From Planctomycetota bacterium (GTDB lineage Bacteria > Planctomycetota > UBA1135), in contig JAJRZS010000015.1 of the NCBI GenBank assembly GCA_024275135.1, positions 50,847-114,846 of the forward strand: a DNA stretch of 64,000 nucleotides, in the 5' to 3' direction. The position numbers and the translations under genes were made by a program. The first letter of the stretch is position 1; each line of letters begins with the position of its first letter. The notes beneath the pieces are model-generated. The model did not search any database, had not been told where the DNA came from, and worked only from the letters and a program-made list of their open reading frames with translations. Shown in pieces: positions 16,972 through 26,609 of this stretch.

Positions 16972-18576
16972 ATGAAGTTCACACTCCCCCTGATTCTCCT
17001 TCTCGCCGCCCCCCTCAGCGCCCAGTCCAACGCCACCAGTAACTTGATGACTTATGGTGACACCCTAGGTGGCGCAGGCAGCGCCGTACTCACCAACCTC
17101 ACCCCCAACACGCCGGTCCTTCTCGTTCCCTCCTTCCAAAACACGGGCAGCAATTTTTTAGTTGGCCTCACTGGCGACCCCAACGACCAGCTGGCCGTCG
17201 GCATCGATCTGGCCAGCAATGGCAATCGATTCAACGGCACTTCCAACGGTCTGGGCGAATACACACTGAGCTTCACCATTCCGAATAATCTCAACTTCTT
17301 AGACCGTGCTGTGTATTGGCAAGGGTGGACGGAGCCCGGCGGTGTTGGCGCCGCACGCTACGACGATTTTTCCAATTTGCGCACAATGTCCTTAAACCTC
17401 GCCGATCGCTGGCAAAGTCTTGCCAATGATGTGCCTTTGGCTTCGGCCAACCTCGCCTTCACCACTTGGGATGTTGGCAATCAAAACGGTGATCCAACGC
17501 GGCTGTTTGCCTGCGGCGGCGGCCCGGCTTTGTTAGTGGATGTCACCACCGCTTATCCCACCATCAACCAATGTTGGGAGATTGATGGCATTACCGGAGA
17601 ACATCAGTTGTTGCCCGGCACCATGAACGATAGCCGCGCCTTCCACAACCTTGTGCAATTGCAAGATGGCCGCTTCATGGCCATTGGTGGCATTACCGGC
17701 CCTTTTGGTAGCGGCTCCAACTTCTACACCAAAGTGCTGCGCAGCGCCGAGATTTACGACCCGGCCACCGGAGTGTGGACGGCCGCTCCCAACATGTCCG
17801 CCTATCGCGCTGGCTCCACGGCCACCGTATTGCCAGACGGCCGAGTGTTGGTTGCCGGCGGCACGGAAGGCAACAACTTACATGAGCTGCATGATGTCGC
17901 CGATCTTCTTGGTACCGCATTGAAAACCACCGAGTATTACGATCCAGCAACCAATACCTGGAGTGCCGGCCCCAACATGACGGAACCCAAAGCCGGGGCC
18001 ATGGCCATCACTTTGGCTGACGGCCGCTGGTTGGTTTCCGGTGGCATCACCCATTTCTTGTTGTTCGGCATTCCCATTCCCGATTTCTCCAACAACCAGC
18101 AAATCTACAACCCCGCTACGGGCACTTGGTCCAATACTGGAAGCTTAGTCAACAAACGCGCGCTTGGGGGCATCACCTTGCTCAGCGATGGGCGCGTTTT
18201 CATCGTCGGCGGCGCTGGCGGCGACATTTTCAACATTGGCCCCATTGCGCAGACCGAGATGTACAATCCCACCACCGGAAATTCTGTTGCCAAAGCCAAC
18301 CTGTCCGTGCCTTCCGCCTTCAACACTTGCGTCACCCTTCCCGGCAATCAAATCCTGGTTGTCGGCGGTGCCAAAGGCAATTTGGTCGACCCCATTCCCA
18401 TCGCCAACTGCTGGATTTTTACCCCTGCTAACAACACCATGAGCAGCGTGGCTGCTTTGCCGGAATCTCACGCCGGAGGGGTCGTCTCCTTACTGGAAGA
18501 CGGCACTGTTTATTGTGGTGGGGGGGAATCCGACCTCGGCGTCGCCACTACGGTTGCTCGTTCTTACAGTCCCTGA
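16972..18576 (+). CDS. Secreted six-bladed kelch-repeat protein
   Basis: A 534-residue exported protein with a classic signal peptide (MKFTLPLILLLAAPLSAQ). Residues about 20-150 form a beta-rich N-terminal domain. From about 165 on there are six kelch-like blades, each with D-G-R-x-L-V-x-G-G near the start and Y-(D/N)-P-x-T-x-x-W near the end: DGRFMAIGG, DGRVLVAGG, DGRWLVSGG, DGRVFIVGG, NQILVVGG and DGTVYCGGG, with EIYDPATGVWT and EYYDPATNTWS. That predicts a beta propeller at the cell surface or in the periplasm. No catalytic residues of a galactose oxidase are evident. Probably an adhesion or binding protein. Confidence 0.8.
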   Translation: MKFTLPLILLLAAPLSAQSNATSNLMTYGDTLGGAGSAVLTNLTPNTPVLLVPSFQNTGSNFLVGLTGDPNDQLAVGIDLASNGNRFNGTSNGLGEYTLSFTIPNNLNFLDRAVYWQGWTEPGGVGAARYDDFSNLRTMSLNLADRWQSLANDVPLASANLAFTTWDVGNQNGDPTRLFACGGGPALLVDVTTAYPTINQCWEIDGITGEHQLLPGTMNDSRAFHNLVQLQDGRFMAIGGITGPFGSGSNFYTKVLRSAEIYDPATGVWTAAPNMSAYRAGSTATVLPDGRVLVAGGTEGNNLHELHDVADLLGTALKTTEYYDPATNTWSAGPNMTEPKAGAMAITLADGRWLVSGGITHFLLFGIPIPDFSNNQQIYNPATGTWSNTGSLVNKRALGGITLLSDGRVFIVGGAGGDIFNIGPIAQTEMYNPTTGNSVAKANLSVPSAFNTCVTLPGNQILVVGGAKGNLVDPIPIANCWIFTPANNTMSSVAALPESHAGGVVSLLEDGTVYCGGGESDLGVATTVARSYSP

Positions 18577-18577
18577 G

Positions 18578-20071
18578 CTACCAAACCACACTGCAAGCCA
18601 AGAGTACCGACACCACGTTTTGCGCATAGCGATCGTAGCTGAGGTCGGAGATGACCGTGTTGTTGCCAGTAATCCAGGTGTCGGGCAAGGCCCACACCAC
18701 GGCCAGATGCCAGTCGGCAACGCCTTCTTCGCCAGCCCACCAACTTGCTCCTGCAGCCAAATGGAAGGCGTTGTAAGGGGCCACTCCAGGCAAGACGGAA
18801 CCGCCCACCGGATTGCGCGACCAGCCTAAGCCACTGCGCACCGTCAGCCGCGGCAAGAGGTCGTACTCATAGCCAGTAGCCAAGGTGAGGCTATCACGCC
18901 ACTTCAATCCCAAATCCACGTCTAAAGAACCATCGCCACCAAGATAATCGAGGAATTCGGGATTGCTGGGGTTGCTCAAATGCACCACCCAATCGCTGAA
19001 CGCACGCGACCAATCCGTCCACACCGCTTTGGCATGAAAGCGTTTATCGGCTCCCCATTGCCTTTGCATAGATAGACCAGCTTGCTGCGGAAAAGCCACA
19101 CTGGCTAAGCGAAAGTCATAACTGGAGGTGGGGTCGTTTAATAACGGCACCCCCAAAATATCCTCCAAGCCTTGGACGAAGGTACCGAGGTCGTCCGACA
19201 AATCCACTTCGACCTGCCCGTCTAAACTGGTCGCACTTGATTGGGGCCGATACCAAAACCCAACCCGAGTGGTGTCGTCCGCTTGCCAGGTGGCACCAAA
19301 TTTCAAGTAGATGTTTGGGGTGCCACTATCGGCTTGGCCAGAATAGTTGACTTGAAAACTGTCCACGCCACGGTCGGCTCCTAGCTGCTGAATCAAATCG
19401 CCCCAACTTAAATCTCCAAAGATGGCTGCCAAGCCTGGTGGAATGGCGCCCTGCAACTCCGACAGAGCTACCTCGGTGGCGGAGGTACTTTCGAAATCAG
19501 TGGCCCGAATAGATAATCCCATGCCGAAGTTCCAGCGTTCAGAAAGGCGAATCGCTACGGAAGGCTCTAAAGCGAGTTGGGTCAGCTTCGTCGACATGGG
19601 AGTTTGCACCGTCGCTGGCCCACCACTGCCATCGGGGTTGACGGTGACGATTTGCAAAAACGTCTCACGCGTACTTGCACTATCCACGGCCAAAGTTGGT
19701 TGAAACATCAAACTCCAAACCACATTGGGGTGAACCGCGCCAGCATAGGCAAACCATGGACCGACAGCAGAAGGTTGCTCAAGCGCAATGATTTGCCCTT
19801 GGGAATCTTGGAGATGGGTTTTGGTTCGCAGATAACGGGCCAAAAACTCCAAGCGGTGCGCGCTTTGCGGATGCCGAGAAGCCGGTCCAAACAAATCCAT
19901 CAGGGTTGCTGGATTCGAGGATGCATCCAACACACTTTGCCCCATGGCCATGCCGGCGCCGGCCATACCAGCTTCTTGCGGGGAGATTCCTGTAATTTCT
20001 CCACCCTGTTGTGCGGGAAGAGCATGAATCAGTGCGCTCATGGTGAACAAGAAAAGGGCCAATTGCTGCAT
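18578..20071 (-). CDS. FadL/OMPP1-type outer-membrane beta-barrel protein
   Basis: A 497-residue outer-membrane protein with a signal peptide (ALFLFTMSALIHALPA). The N-terminal stretch GISPQEAGMAGAGMAMGQ followed by SSNPATLMDL matches the OMPP1/FadL family's hatch region. Many alternating amphipathic strands follow and the C-terminus ends in an aromatic residue (SVVW), as barrel substrates of BAM do. Relatives take up long-chain fatty acids or other hydrophobic compounds. The ATG at 20071 directly abuts the TAA of the pseudouridine synthase gene (TAAATG). Its stop lies one base from the convergent kelch gene's stop. Confidence 0.82.
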   Translation of the reverse strand: MQQLALFLFTMSALIHALPAQQGGEITGISPQEAGMAGAGMAMGQSVLDASSNPATLMDLFGPASRHPQSAHRLEFLARYLRTKTHLQDSQGQIIALEQPSAVGPWFAYAGAVHPNVVWSLMFQPTLAVDSASTRETFLQIVTVNPDGSGGPATVQTPMSTKLTQLALEPSVAIRLSERWNFGMGLSIRATDFESTSATEVALSELQGAIPPGLAAIFGDLSWGDLIQQLGADRGVDSFQVNYSGQADSGTPNIYLKFGATWQADDTTRVGFWYRPQSSATSLDGQVEVDLSDDLGTFVQGLEDILGVPLLNDPTSSYDFRLASVAFPQQAGLSMQRQWGADKRFHAKAVWTDWSRAFSDWVVHLSNPSNPEFLDYLGGDGSLDVDLGLKWRDSLTLATGYEYDLLPRLTVRSGLGWSRNPVGGSVLPGVAPYNAFHLAAGASWWAGEEGVADWHLAVVWALPDTWITGNNTVISDLSYDRYAQNVVSVLLACSVVW

Positions 20072-21130
20072 TTATGCGGACACCTCGGGATTGGGGGGAC
20101 AATGGCTGCGCAAACTGTTCAAAATTTGCTCCATCATGGGTGGGTAGGGAGAACGAAATTCCATATGCCCTTGTTTGGGGTGGTCAAAGGCCAACCCATA
20201 GGCGTGAAGCAGGGTGCGGTCTGGAATGGGGCAATCCTTCGGTAGCATGCCAACCCCGTAATTTTTGGCGTGATAGATAGGGTCGCCGACTAAAGGCAAA
20301 CCGATGTCACAAAGATGCACGCGAATCTGGTGTTTACGCCCAGTTTTTGGTTGCACCCTCAATAACGCGAAGCCTTGGAATGGCTCTAGCACCTCCCAAT
20401 AGGTAAGGGCATCTCGCGTCCCCGCCTCCTGGGAGTTGGTGGCCATCACCCGATTGGGATGGCGCGGGTCTGGGCGCAAGCGACGCTCAATCCAATCGGA
20501 ATGAAAACGCGGCTTGCCGTAACAAAGCGCGTGATATTCCTTTTGAATACTGCGCTCGGCAAATTGGGCTTGCAAATCTTCAAACACATCCCGCTGAAAA
20601 GCAACCACACAAACGCCCGAAGTGCCCCGGTCTAAACGGTGCACGATGCCCGGCCGTTCGGCGCCTTGGCCAATCGGCAAATCAGCCCCAAAACGATGCA
20701 CCAGCCAGGTTGCCACGCTCATCTGGGTATCGCCTGGAGAGTTGCCATGCATGGCCAAGCCTGCAGGTTTATCCAAGACCGCCAAATATTCGTCTTCATA
20801 GAGGATGCCCGGGTCCAAGGCGGAGCCGGGAATAGGAATTTCCGCGGGCGGAATATCCAAGCTTATTTTTTGCCCTTCGCGAACCAAAAACCCCGGTTTT
20901 TTGCAAAACTCCCCGTCCACTTGGACATGCCCAGCACGAATCCAGCCAGCAAGCCGGGTACGGGAGTAGGAGCTTCCCCAAATGGCCACCACCGCCTTAT
21001 CCAGACGTTTTCCATGAAATTCGGGGGGGACGAGCGCGTTGGGAAGGGATTCAGGCACAAGGAATGGGGAAACCACCGGTCCGCAACAGTCTAAAGGACT
21101 GCAAGGCCTCCTGGGTGAGGAAAGCTGCAT
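20072..21130 (-). CDS. RluA/RluD-family ribosomal RNA pseudouridine synthase
   Basis: A 352-residue pseudouridine synthase. An S4-like RNA-binding domain is at about 35-95 (LDKAVVAIWGSSYSRTRLAGWIRAGHVQVDG). The catalytic domain carries HRLDRGTSGVCVVAF with the catalytic Asp, and GRKHQIRVHLCDIGLPLVGDPIY near the end. Target base cannot be told among RluA, RluC and RluD types, but the S4 domain favours RluC/RluD. The annotated ATG gives about 25 poorly conserved N-terminal residues, so a later start is possible. It is co-transcribed with the FadL-like gene. Confidence 0.9.
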   Translation of the reverse strand: MQLSSPRRPCSPLDCCGPVVSPFLVPESLPNALVPPEFHGKRLDKAVVAIWGSSYSRTRLAGWIRAGHVQVDGEFCKKPGFLVREGQKISLDIPPAEIPIPGSALDPGILYEDEYLAVLDKPAGLAMHGNSPGDTQMSVATWLVHRFGADLPIGQGAERPGIVHRLDRGTSGVCVVAFQRDVFEDLQAQFAERSIQKEYHALCYGKPRFHSDWIERRLRPDPRHPNRVMATNSQEAGTRDALTYWEVLEPFQGFALLRVQPKTGRKHQIRVHLCDIGLPLVGDPIYHAKNYGVGMLPKDCPIPDRTLLHAYGLAFDHPKQGHMEFRSPYPPMMEQILNSLRSHCPPNPEVSA

Positions 21131-21192
21131 TTGGAGCTTTGGCCGTCGGCGAGTAAATTGCGCGGCCCCTTTGGCATGACCCCGCCTCCAGC

Positions 21193-22947
21193 ATGATTTC
21201 GCCCCTTCTACTCAGCCTGACCATCGCCCTGCTCCAAGCCCCGGATCAACGCCCTGGCCTGGTGAAAATCCCTGCCGGCAATGTTCTTCTTGGTGCGGCC
21301 AAAGAGCCCACTTTGGAGCGCATTCGCAAGGATCCCACCAACGCCAATATCTACGCTGGGGAGTTACCGCGGCAGTCGGTGCGGGTGGATGGTTTTTTCA
21401 TTAGCCCCACCCTCGTCACCAACGAAATGTATTTGGAGTTTGTCCAGGCTACGGGAGCTATTCCTCCCCCTTCCTGGGCCGTCATCAGCAAAGAACAACG
21501 CCAGGCCATCATCCATGAGGGCCAACAGTGGGTGGATGGCAAACCGGGAAACCCAGGGTACAAATTCGACGAAGCCGCCCAAGCCGAATGGTGGGCACAA
21601 CACTGGCAGGATGAAGCCCAAGAATGGCGCATGCCTGCCGAAATCGCCCTGGAGCCAGTTGTATTCATCAGTTTTGTCGATGCCCAGGCCTATTGTGAGT
21701 GGACGGGGCTGCGCATCCCCACGGAAAAGGAATGGGTACGCGCTGCTCGCGGCGATACGGATTGGGATTATCCCTATGGCCCCGAATTCGATCGCACCAA
21801 AGTTGCCTGCAACTCCACAAAGCCGACGCCCCTAGCCTTCAAGCGTTTGCCTGTAGCCACCTTTCAAAATCAATCTCCTTTTGGTGTCTACGACATGGTG
21901 GGGCAGGTCTTGGAATTCACCGACAGCCCTGCTGTCAAGCTCGATGGTTTCAAGTCCTTTTCCGTGGAGGTGGTCAATGCTGCAGGACAAAAAGAAGTTT
22001 TACACCCAAGTGGGCTTTGGGACCAAAGCCGCATCATTTTGAAAGGCGGTTGTTGTCAAAACTCCCCGGTTTATATGCGCATCGATTCTCGCTTTGGATT
22101 CGAACGCACTTCTGCAGTCAATTTGGTTGGCTTCCGTGTTGCCGCCAGCGAGGCACCCTTTCAGGATTCCGCGTATTTGAAATGCCGCAATTTGCGCAGC
22201 CGAGTCTTGGGCGCCCCTCCTTTAAAAGCCCTCGATTTTTCTCGCACCATTGGCTTAGAGCAGTTTTCCACCCGCGATTTGAAAGCCATTGCCGCCAAGC
22301 GGAAAGCTCATGATGCTTTGGCGCCGCTGAAGATGGAGCCGAAGTTGCCGGAAAGCTACGCGGTCTTTGGTCCGCACCGTGCCATCACCTTCACCCCCTT
22401 GCGAGACGCTTTTGGCTTCTGGAATCACCAAACCCTATCGAAGGTCGATCGCATGGTGGCTAAGGATGGACGCTTTGTTCCCCTTGGCGCCTTTTGTACC
22501 GACGTGCCTTTGGATGGCCACGACCTCGCCCCAGGCTCTTACACCATGGTGTATTTGCCGGGATTAAAGAAGAAAGTCATGGAAAAAATGGGCGCCTGGA
22601 TAAAGGGCCATCCCAAGCCGGGCAGTGAAGGCGAAACCGAGGAAATCAAAGACCCGCTTACCCCTTCTATTGACATTACCAATCTGGAATTAGTGCCGGA
22701 CAAGCGCTACATCTTGCTCGCCGATGATCAGGGTGTCGCCGTGGCCGCCTTGCCACTCACTTTAGCGCCAGTTCTGAAGAAGGATTCCGGCGTTGCGCAT
22801 GGTCTGGTTTACGACGAGAAAAATGACGAGCTGACGGTTCACTTCAAAACCGCTGGCAACCGCGGCAAAGCTTATGGCTTTACATTCCGGGTTCGACCAA
22901 AGAGCGAAGATGGCTTGAGCTTGGCCAATCCAGAGCGCTGGAAGTAA
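21193..22947 (+). CDS. Exported FGE/SUMF1-domain protein with extra C-terminal domain
   Basis: A 584-residue secreted protein with a signal peptide (MISPLLLSLTIALLQA). Residues about 25-330 are a formylglycine-generating-enzyme-like (sulfatase-modifying factor) domain: VKIPAGNVLLGA, RQSVRVDGFFISPTLVTNEMYLEFV, WTGLRIPTEKEWVRAARG, GVYDMVGQVLEFTDSP and NLVGFRVA. The segment that holds the two catalytic cysteines in true FGE reads GGCCQNSPVYMR here, with adjacent cysteines and not a C-x4-C pair, so copper-dependent FGE chemistry is doubtful. A C-terminal region of about 200 residues (around YAVFGPHRAITFTPLRD) has no family I recognise. Substrate unknown. Confidence 0.8.
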   Translation: MISPLLLSLTIALLQAPDQRPGLVKIPAGNVLLGAAKEPTLERIRKDPTNANIYAGELPRQSVRVDGFFISPTLVTNEMYLEFVQATGAIPPPSWAVISKEQRQAIIHEGQQWVDGKPGNPGYKFDEAAQAEWWAQHWQDEAQEWRMPAEIALEPVVFISFVDAQAYCEWTGLRIPTEKEWVRAARGDTDWDYPYGPEFDRTKVACNSTKPTPLAFKRLPVATFQNQSPFGVYDMVGQVLEFTDSPAVKLDGFKSFSVEVVNAAGQKEVLHPSGLWDQSRIILKGGCCQNSPVYMRIDSRFGFERTSAVNLVGFRVAASEAPFQDSAYLKCRNLRSRVLGAPPLKALDFSRTIGLEQFSTRDLKAIAAKRKAHDALAPLKMEPKLPESYAVFGPHRAITFTPLRDAFGFWNHQTLSKVDRMVAKDGRFVPLGAFCTDVPLDGHDLAPGSYTMVYLPGLKKKVMEKMGAWIKGHPKPGSEGETEEIKDPLTPSIDITNLELVPDKRYILLADDQGVAVAALPLTLAPVLKKDSGVAHGLVYDEKNDELTVHFKTAGNRGKAYGFTFRVRPKSEDGLSLANPERWK

Positions 22948-22966
22948 GGCACCCTTGAGGGCTGGC

Positions 22967-25687
22967 TTAAGCCAAGCCCGCAAGATTGGCCTTCAGCGTT
23001 TGCAACTCGGTATGGAGGTCTTGCAAACGAAGGCGCTCGGATTCCACCACCTCCGGATCGGCATGGGCAAGAAACTTTTCATTGCCCAACTTGCCTTCAA
23101 TCGCACGGACACCCTTTTCCACCTTCTGCATCTTTTTGTTTAAGGAAGCTTGCAGCTTTGCCAAATCGGTTTCTGCTGCAAAGGGAAGGAACACCGCGCC
23201 GCCGCGGAAAATGTCGGTTCCGCAACGCTTGGGCTTGTCTCCACCATGGCCGACCTCAAGGCGAGACAAACGCGCAAAAAATTGCACCAATTCCTTTTGC
23301 CTGGCCAGATTTTTCGCATCGGATTCTTCGGCACAAAGCAACGTTGCAGCCACATGTTCTGCAGCCGGCACCTCGAGCAAGGCGCGCACATTACGCAAAG
23401 CACGCACCGCATCCTGAAGTTGGGCAAACTCGGATTCGGCTTTCTCGTCTTGCCACTGCGGCTGGGATTGCGGCCAACTCGCTCCCATCAACAATTCTTC
23501 CCCTTGGCGCAAAGATGCGGGCACCAAGGCCCACAGCGCTTCGGTCAGATAGGGAGTAAAGGGATGCAGAACTTTCAACAGCCGCACCAAGACCGTGGCC
23601 AAGGTCGCACGAGCCACGCGCGCAGACTCCACCGACTTCGCATCCTTCTCATCTTCCTCAGCCCACAGGCGGCGTTTGGCGGATTCTACATACCAATCAC
23701 AAAAATCATCCCAAGTAAAACGATACAAAGCCTGTGCCGCATCGTGAAACTGGTATTCCTGCAAACAGCTGCCGACTTCCTCCAGCATGGCTTGTTGCCG
23801 CGACAAAATCCAGCGATCTTCTAGTGGCAGCTGCTCGACTGCCGGCAGTTGCAAATCTTCTTCGCAGCTGCCTTCCAGATTTTGCAGAACAAAACGGGCG
23901 ACATTCCAAATCTTGTTGCAAAAACGCTGCCCCAGCTCGAAACGGTTCTCGGCCAACTTCACATCCTGACCTTCGCGGGTCAGAATCATCAACGAGTAGC
24001 GCACGGCGTCGGCGCCATATTTTTCAATCATGGCGACCGGATCAATGCCGTTGCCAGCCGATTTCGACATGCGCCGCCCCTGCCCATCCAACACCGTGGC
24101 GTGGATAAAGCAGGTGGAAAAGGGACAGCGCTGCGCGGCTGGTAGCTGATCCATAAAGGCATAACCCGCCATCACCATGCGAGCAACCCATAGGTAAATG
24201 ATGTCGCGCGCAGTAGACAGAAACTGGGTGGGATAGAAACGCGCCAGCTCGGGGCTGTCGCTATCGGGCCACCCCAAAGTGGCAAAAGGCCAAAGCCAGG
24301 AAGAGCCCCAAGTATCCAACACATCTTCATCCTGGCGCACCAAGGGTTTGCCAGTTTGCGGGTGCGGGTCGCCGAGTTTCAAATCCTCCACCGAAGCGAC
24401 CGGTACTTGGTCCTCGTCGTACCAAACAGGAATGCGATGGCCCCACCACAATTGGCGAGAGATGCACCAGTCCTGCACGTTTTCCAACCAATCTAGGTAA
24501 ACCTTAGTCCAGCGCTCAGGCTTAAATTGCAAACTGCCATTTTTCACCGCCTCCATTGCTGGCGGTGCAAGCTCCGACATTTTCACAAACCACTGCTCCG
24601 AAATCAGTGGTTCAATTACCGTTTTCGAGCGATCGGAAATAGTGACGTTGTGGGTGATGTCTTCGACGCCCACGAACAGGCCCTGGGCATCCAAAGCTTG
24701 AATCACCGCTTCGCGGGCGCGCTCGCGGGTCATGCCCGCAAACTCCCCACATTCTTCATTCAAGGTTCCGTCTTGATTGAGAATGTTAATGATGGGCAAT
24801 TGATGGCGGGTGCCGCGCTCGTAGTCGGCAGGGTCATGCCCTGGGGTGACCTTCACCACCCCGGTACCATATTCGGGGTCCACCGAATCATCGGCCACAA
24901 TCGGAATCGCCCGATTGCACAGAGGTAACAAGACCGTTTTGCCAATCAGATGCTGGTAACGCGTGTCCTCAGGGTGCACCGCCACCCCCGTATCGCCAAG
25001 CATGGTTTCTGGACGCGTGGTGGCAACGCATAGAGTTTCTTCGCTGCCTTCCACCGGATAGCGCAAAGTCCAGATTTGCCCCTTGCGAGGGACATGCTCA
25101 ATTTCGTCGTCGGAAACTGCCGTCATCAACTTGCAGTCCCAGTTGACCAAGCGTGCACCACGGTAAATCAATCCTTGTTCCCACAGGCGCACAAAAGCCA
25201 CACGCACCGCCTGCGCCATGCCTGGATCCAAGGTGAACTTGGTGCGCGACCAATCACAGGTAGCTCCCAGGCGCTTTAATTGCTGCAAGATGACATCGCC
25301 ATGATGCTTCCGCCATTGCCAAACTTCCTCGGTAAAGGCTTCGCGCCCCATTTCTTTGCGCTCGCGCCCCTCAGCGGCCAACTTTCGCTCGACCACGGCT
25401 TGAGTGGCAATACCGGCGTGGTCGGTCCCCGGCATCCACAAGACGTCGTAGCCCAACATACGTCGATGACGCACCACAATGTCTTGCATGGTGTTGTTCA
25501 AGGCATGGCCCATATGCAGCACCCCGGTGACGTTGGGTGGCGGCATCATCACGGTGAAGGTGGGTTTGTCGCTGGGTTCCGCAGGGGGGGAAAACAACCC
25601 ACTCTGCTCCCACAGGGCATACAGGCGCTGTTCAAATTCGGCCGGCGTGTAGCGCGACGAAAGCTGGGGTTCGGCAGTCTCGGTCAT
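22967..25687 (-). CDS. valS: Valyl-tRNA synthetase
   Basis: A 906-residue class I aminoacyl-tRNA synthetase charging tRNA-Val. The HIGH region is PPPNVTGVLHMGHALN, the editing domain contains TTRPETMLGDTGVAVHP, and the KMSKS loop is GRRMSKSAGNGIDP. The C-terminal coiled coil ends in KLQASLNKKMQKVEKG and the following Arg/Glu-rich helix. The start is the ATG at 25687, which overlaps the TGA of the RmlD-like reductase gene as ATGA; the frame is open 110 codons further but with no similarity. A palindrome TGGCTTAAGCCA sits across the stop codon. Confidence 0.98.
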   Translation of the reverse strand: MTETAEPQLSSRYTPAEFEQRLYALWEQSGLFSPPAEPSDKPTFTVMMPPPNVTGVLHMGHALNNTMQDIVVRHRRMLGYDVLWMPGTDHAGIATQAVVERKLAAEGRERKEMGREAFTEEVWQWRKHHGDVILQQLKRLGATCDWSRTKFTLDPGMAQAVRVAFVRLWEQGLIYRGARLVNWDCKLMTAVSDDEIEHVPRKGQIWTLRYPVEGSEETLCVATTRPETMLGDTGVAVHPEDTRYQHLIGKTVLLPLCNRAIPIVADDSVDPEYGTGVVKVTPGHDPADYERGTRHQLPIINILNQDGTLNEECGEFAGMTRERAREAVIQALDAQGLFVGVEDITHNVTISDRSKTVIEPLISEQWFVKMSELAPPAMEAVKNGSLQFKPERWTKVYLDWLENVQDWCISRQLWWGHRIPVWYDEDQVPVASVEDLKLGDPHPQTGKPLVRQDEDVLDTWGSSWLWPFATLGWPDSDSPELARFYPTQFLSTARDIIYLWVARMVMAGYAFMDQLPAAQRCPFSTCFIHATVLDGQGRRMSKSAGNGIDPVAMIEKYGADAVRYSLMILTREGQDVKLAENRFELGQRFCNKIWNVARFVLQNLEGSCEEDLQLPAVEQLPLEDRWILSRQQAMLEEVGSCLQEYQFHDAAQALYRFTWDDFCDWYVESAKRRLWAEEDEKDAKSVESARVARATLATVLVRLLKVLHPFTPYLTEALWALVPASLRQGEELLMGASWPQSQPQWQDEKAESEFAQLQDAVRALRNVRALLEVPAAEHVAATLLCAEESDAKNLARQKELVQFFARLSRLEVGHGGDKPKRCGTDIFRGGAVFLPFAAETDLAKLQASLNKKMQKVEKGVRAIEGKLGNEKFLAHADPEVVESERLRLQDLHTELQTLKANLAGLA

Positions 25688-26604
25688 GATTCCTGGCAAG
25701 ATGCGGACGTCTCCATCGAGGGGGATGGCAAAGTCCAGCCGAGGGATTGTCGCAGATTCGGTGCCTTCCATCCCAGGGCTTCTTCGGTGCTTTGACAACG
25801 CAAACAAAGACGCAAGCTGCGGGGCGGCCCGGCGAATTCGGCAGCAGAAGCGGGTACGAAGGAAGTTGGCAGATGGCAGGCAGCAGCGACCTGCTCTCCC
25901 AACCCCAATCGAGTTACCGCTTCGGACCCGACCAGGTGGAAAATACCTGGCAAGCGGCGGGCAGCGATTTGCCATAAGGGCGGGCCCAACTCCGCGGCCG
26001 CGATTGGGGTACGCCACTCATCATGAAACAACTTGAGTTGGCTGCCGACCTTGAAAGCAGCCAGCAACCGACCATCCGCACCACCACGCGTGGCACTGAG
26101 AACCGGCCCCAACAGCAGAGGCAAACGCACCACCGCACCACCCGCCGCTAACACCAACTCCTCGGCGCGGGCCTTGGTCTGACCATAAAAGCTCTGCGGA
26201 TTGGTTGCGCTTTGCTCCTCGTAAAAATCTTCGGTACCGGCAAACACTTGATCGGAAGAGATATAAATCGGAAAGCTACCCCATTCCTGTGCCGTCTGCA
26301 GCCATTCGGCCACGGCTTCCACATTGATGCGCTCTGCCAACTGCCGATGCTGGGCACAATCCTCAGCCCGCGCCATACACGCAGCATGCACCACCACCCC
26401 CGGCCGCAGTTGTTTCAAGGCGTCCGCAAAGGAGCCCACTGCGGATAAATCGAAGCACACCCCGGGCGCATGCGGCCAAAAGCTGGGGCGCTGGCGCCCA
26501 CCGATGGCAAAAACATGGGCAGGGGGATGCTGCGCCAGGCCCCACCCCAGCACCCCCCCAACTCCGGTCAGCAACCACGGCGCTACACTGGCATCTCCTT
26601 CCAT
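25684..26604 (-). CDS. RmlD-like NAD(P)-dependent sugar-nucleotide reductase/epimerase
   Basis: A 306-residue short-chain dehydrogenase of the extended RmlD (dTDP-4-dehydrorhamnose reductase) type. The nucleotide-binding glycine motif is TGVGGVLG (about 13-20), VVVHAACMARAEDC follows strand 4, the catalytic Ser region is IYISSDQVFAG, and the catalytic Tyr/Lys are in FYGQTKARAEELV. Tail residues bind a substrate in the usual way. No sugar-nucleotide pathway genes are nearby, so the substrate is unknown. TAGGCT (26611-26616) ends six bases before the ATG with no ribosome-binding site, suggesting a leaderless message. It is translationally coupled to valS, an unusual pairing. Confidence 0.75.
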   Translation of the reverse strand: MEGDASVAPWLLTGVGGVLGWGLAQHPPAHVFAIGGRQRPSFWPHAPGVCFDLSAVGSFADALKQLRPGVVVHAACMARAEDCAQHRQLAERINVEAVAEWLQTAQEWGSFPIYISSDQVFAGTEDFYEEQSATNPQSFYGQTKARAEELVLAAGGAVVRLPLLLGPVLSATRGGADGRLLAAFKVGSQLKLFHDEWRTPIAAAELGPPLWQIAARRLPGIFHLVGSEAVTRLGLGEQVAAACHLPTSFVPASAAEFAGPPRSLRLCLRCQSTEEALGWKAPNLRQSLGWTLPSPSMETSASCQES

Positions 26605-26609
26605 GGCAC

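Noticed and set aside
22957..22978. Palindrome around TGGCTTAAGCCA as a terminator for the convergent FGE-like and valS genes
   Set aside because: It has no loop and no T-run and overlaps the valS stop codon; too weak to call.
25688..26017. 110-codon upstream extension of valS
   Set aside because: The extension lies in the reductase gene, has no similarity to ValRS, and the ATGA overlap at 25684-25687 marks the natural start.
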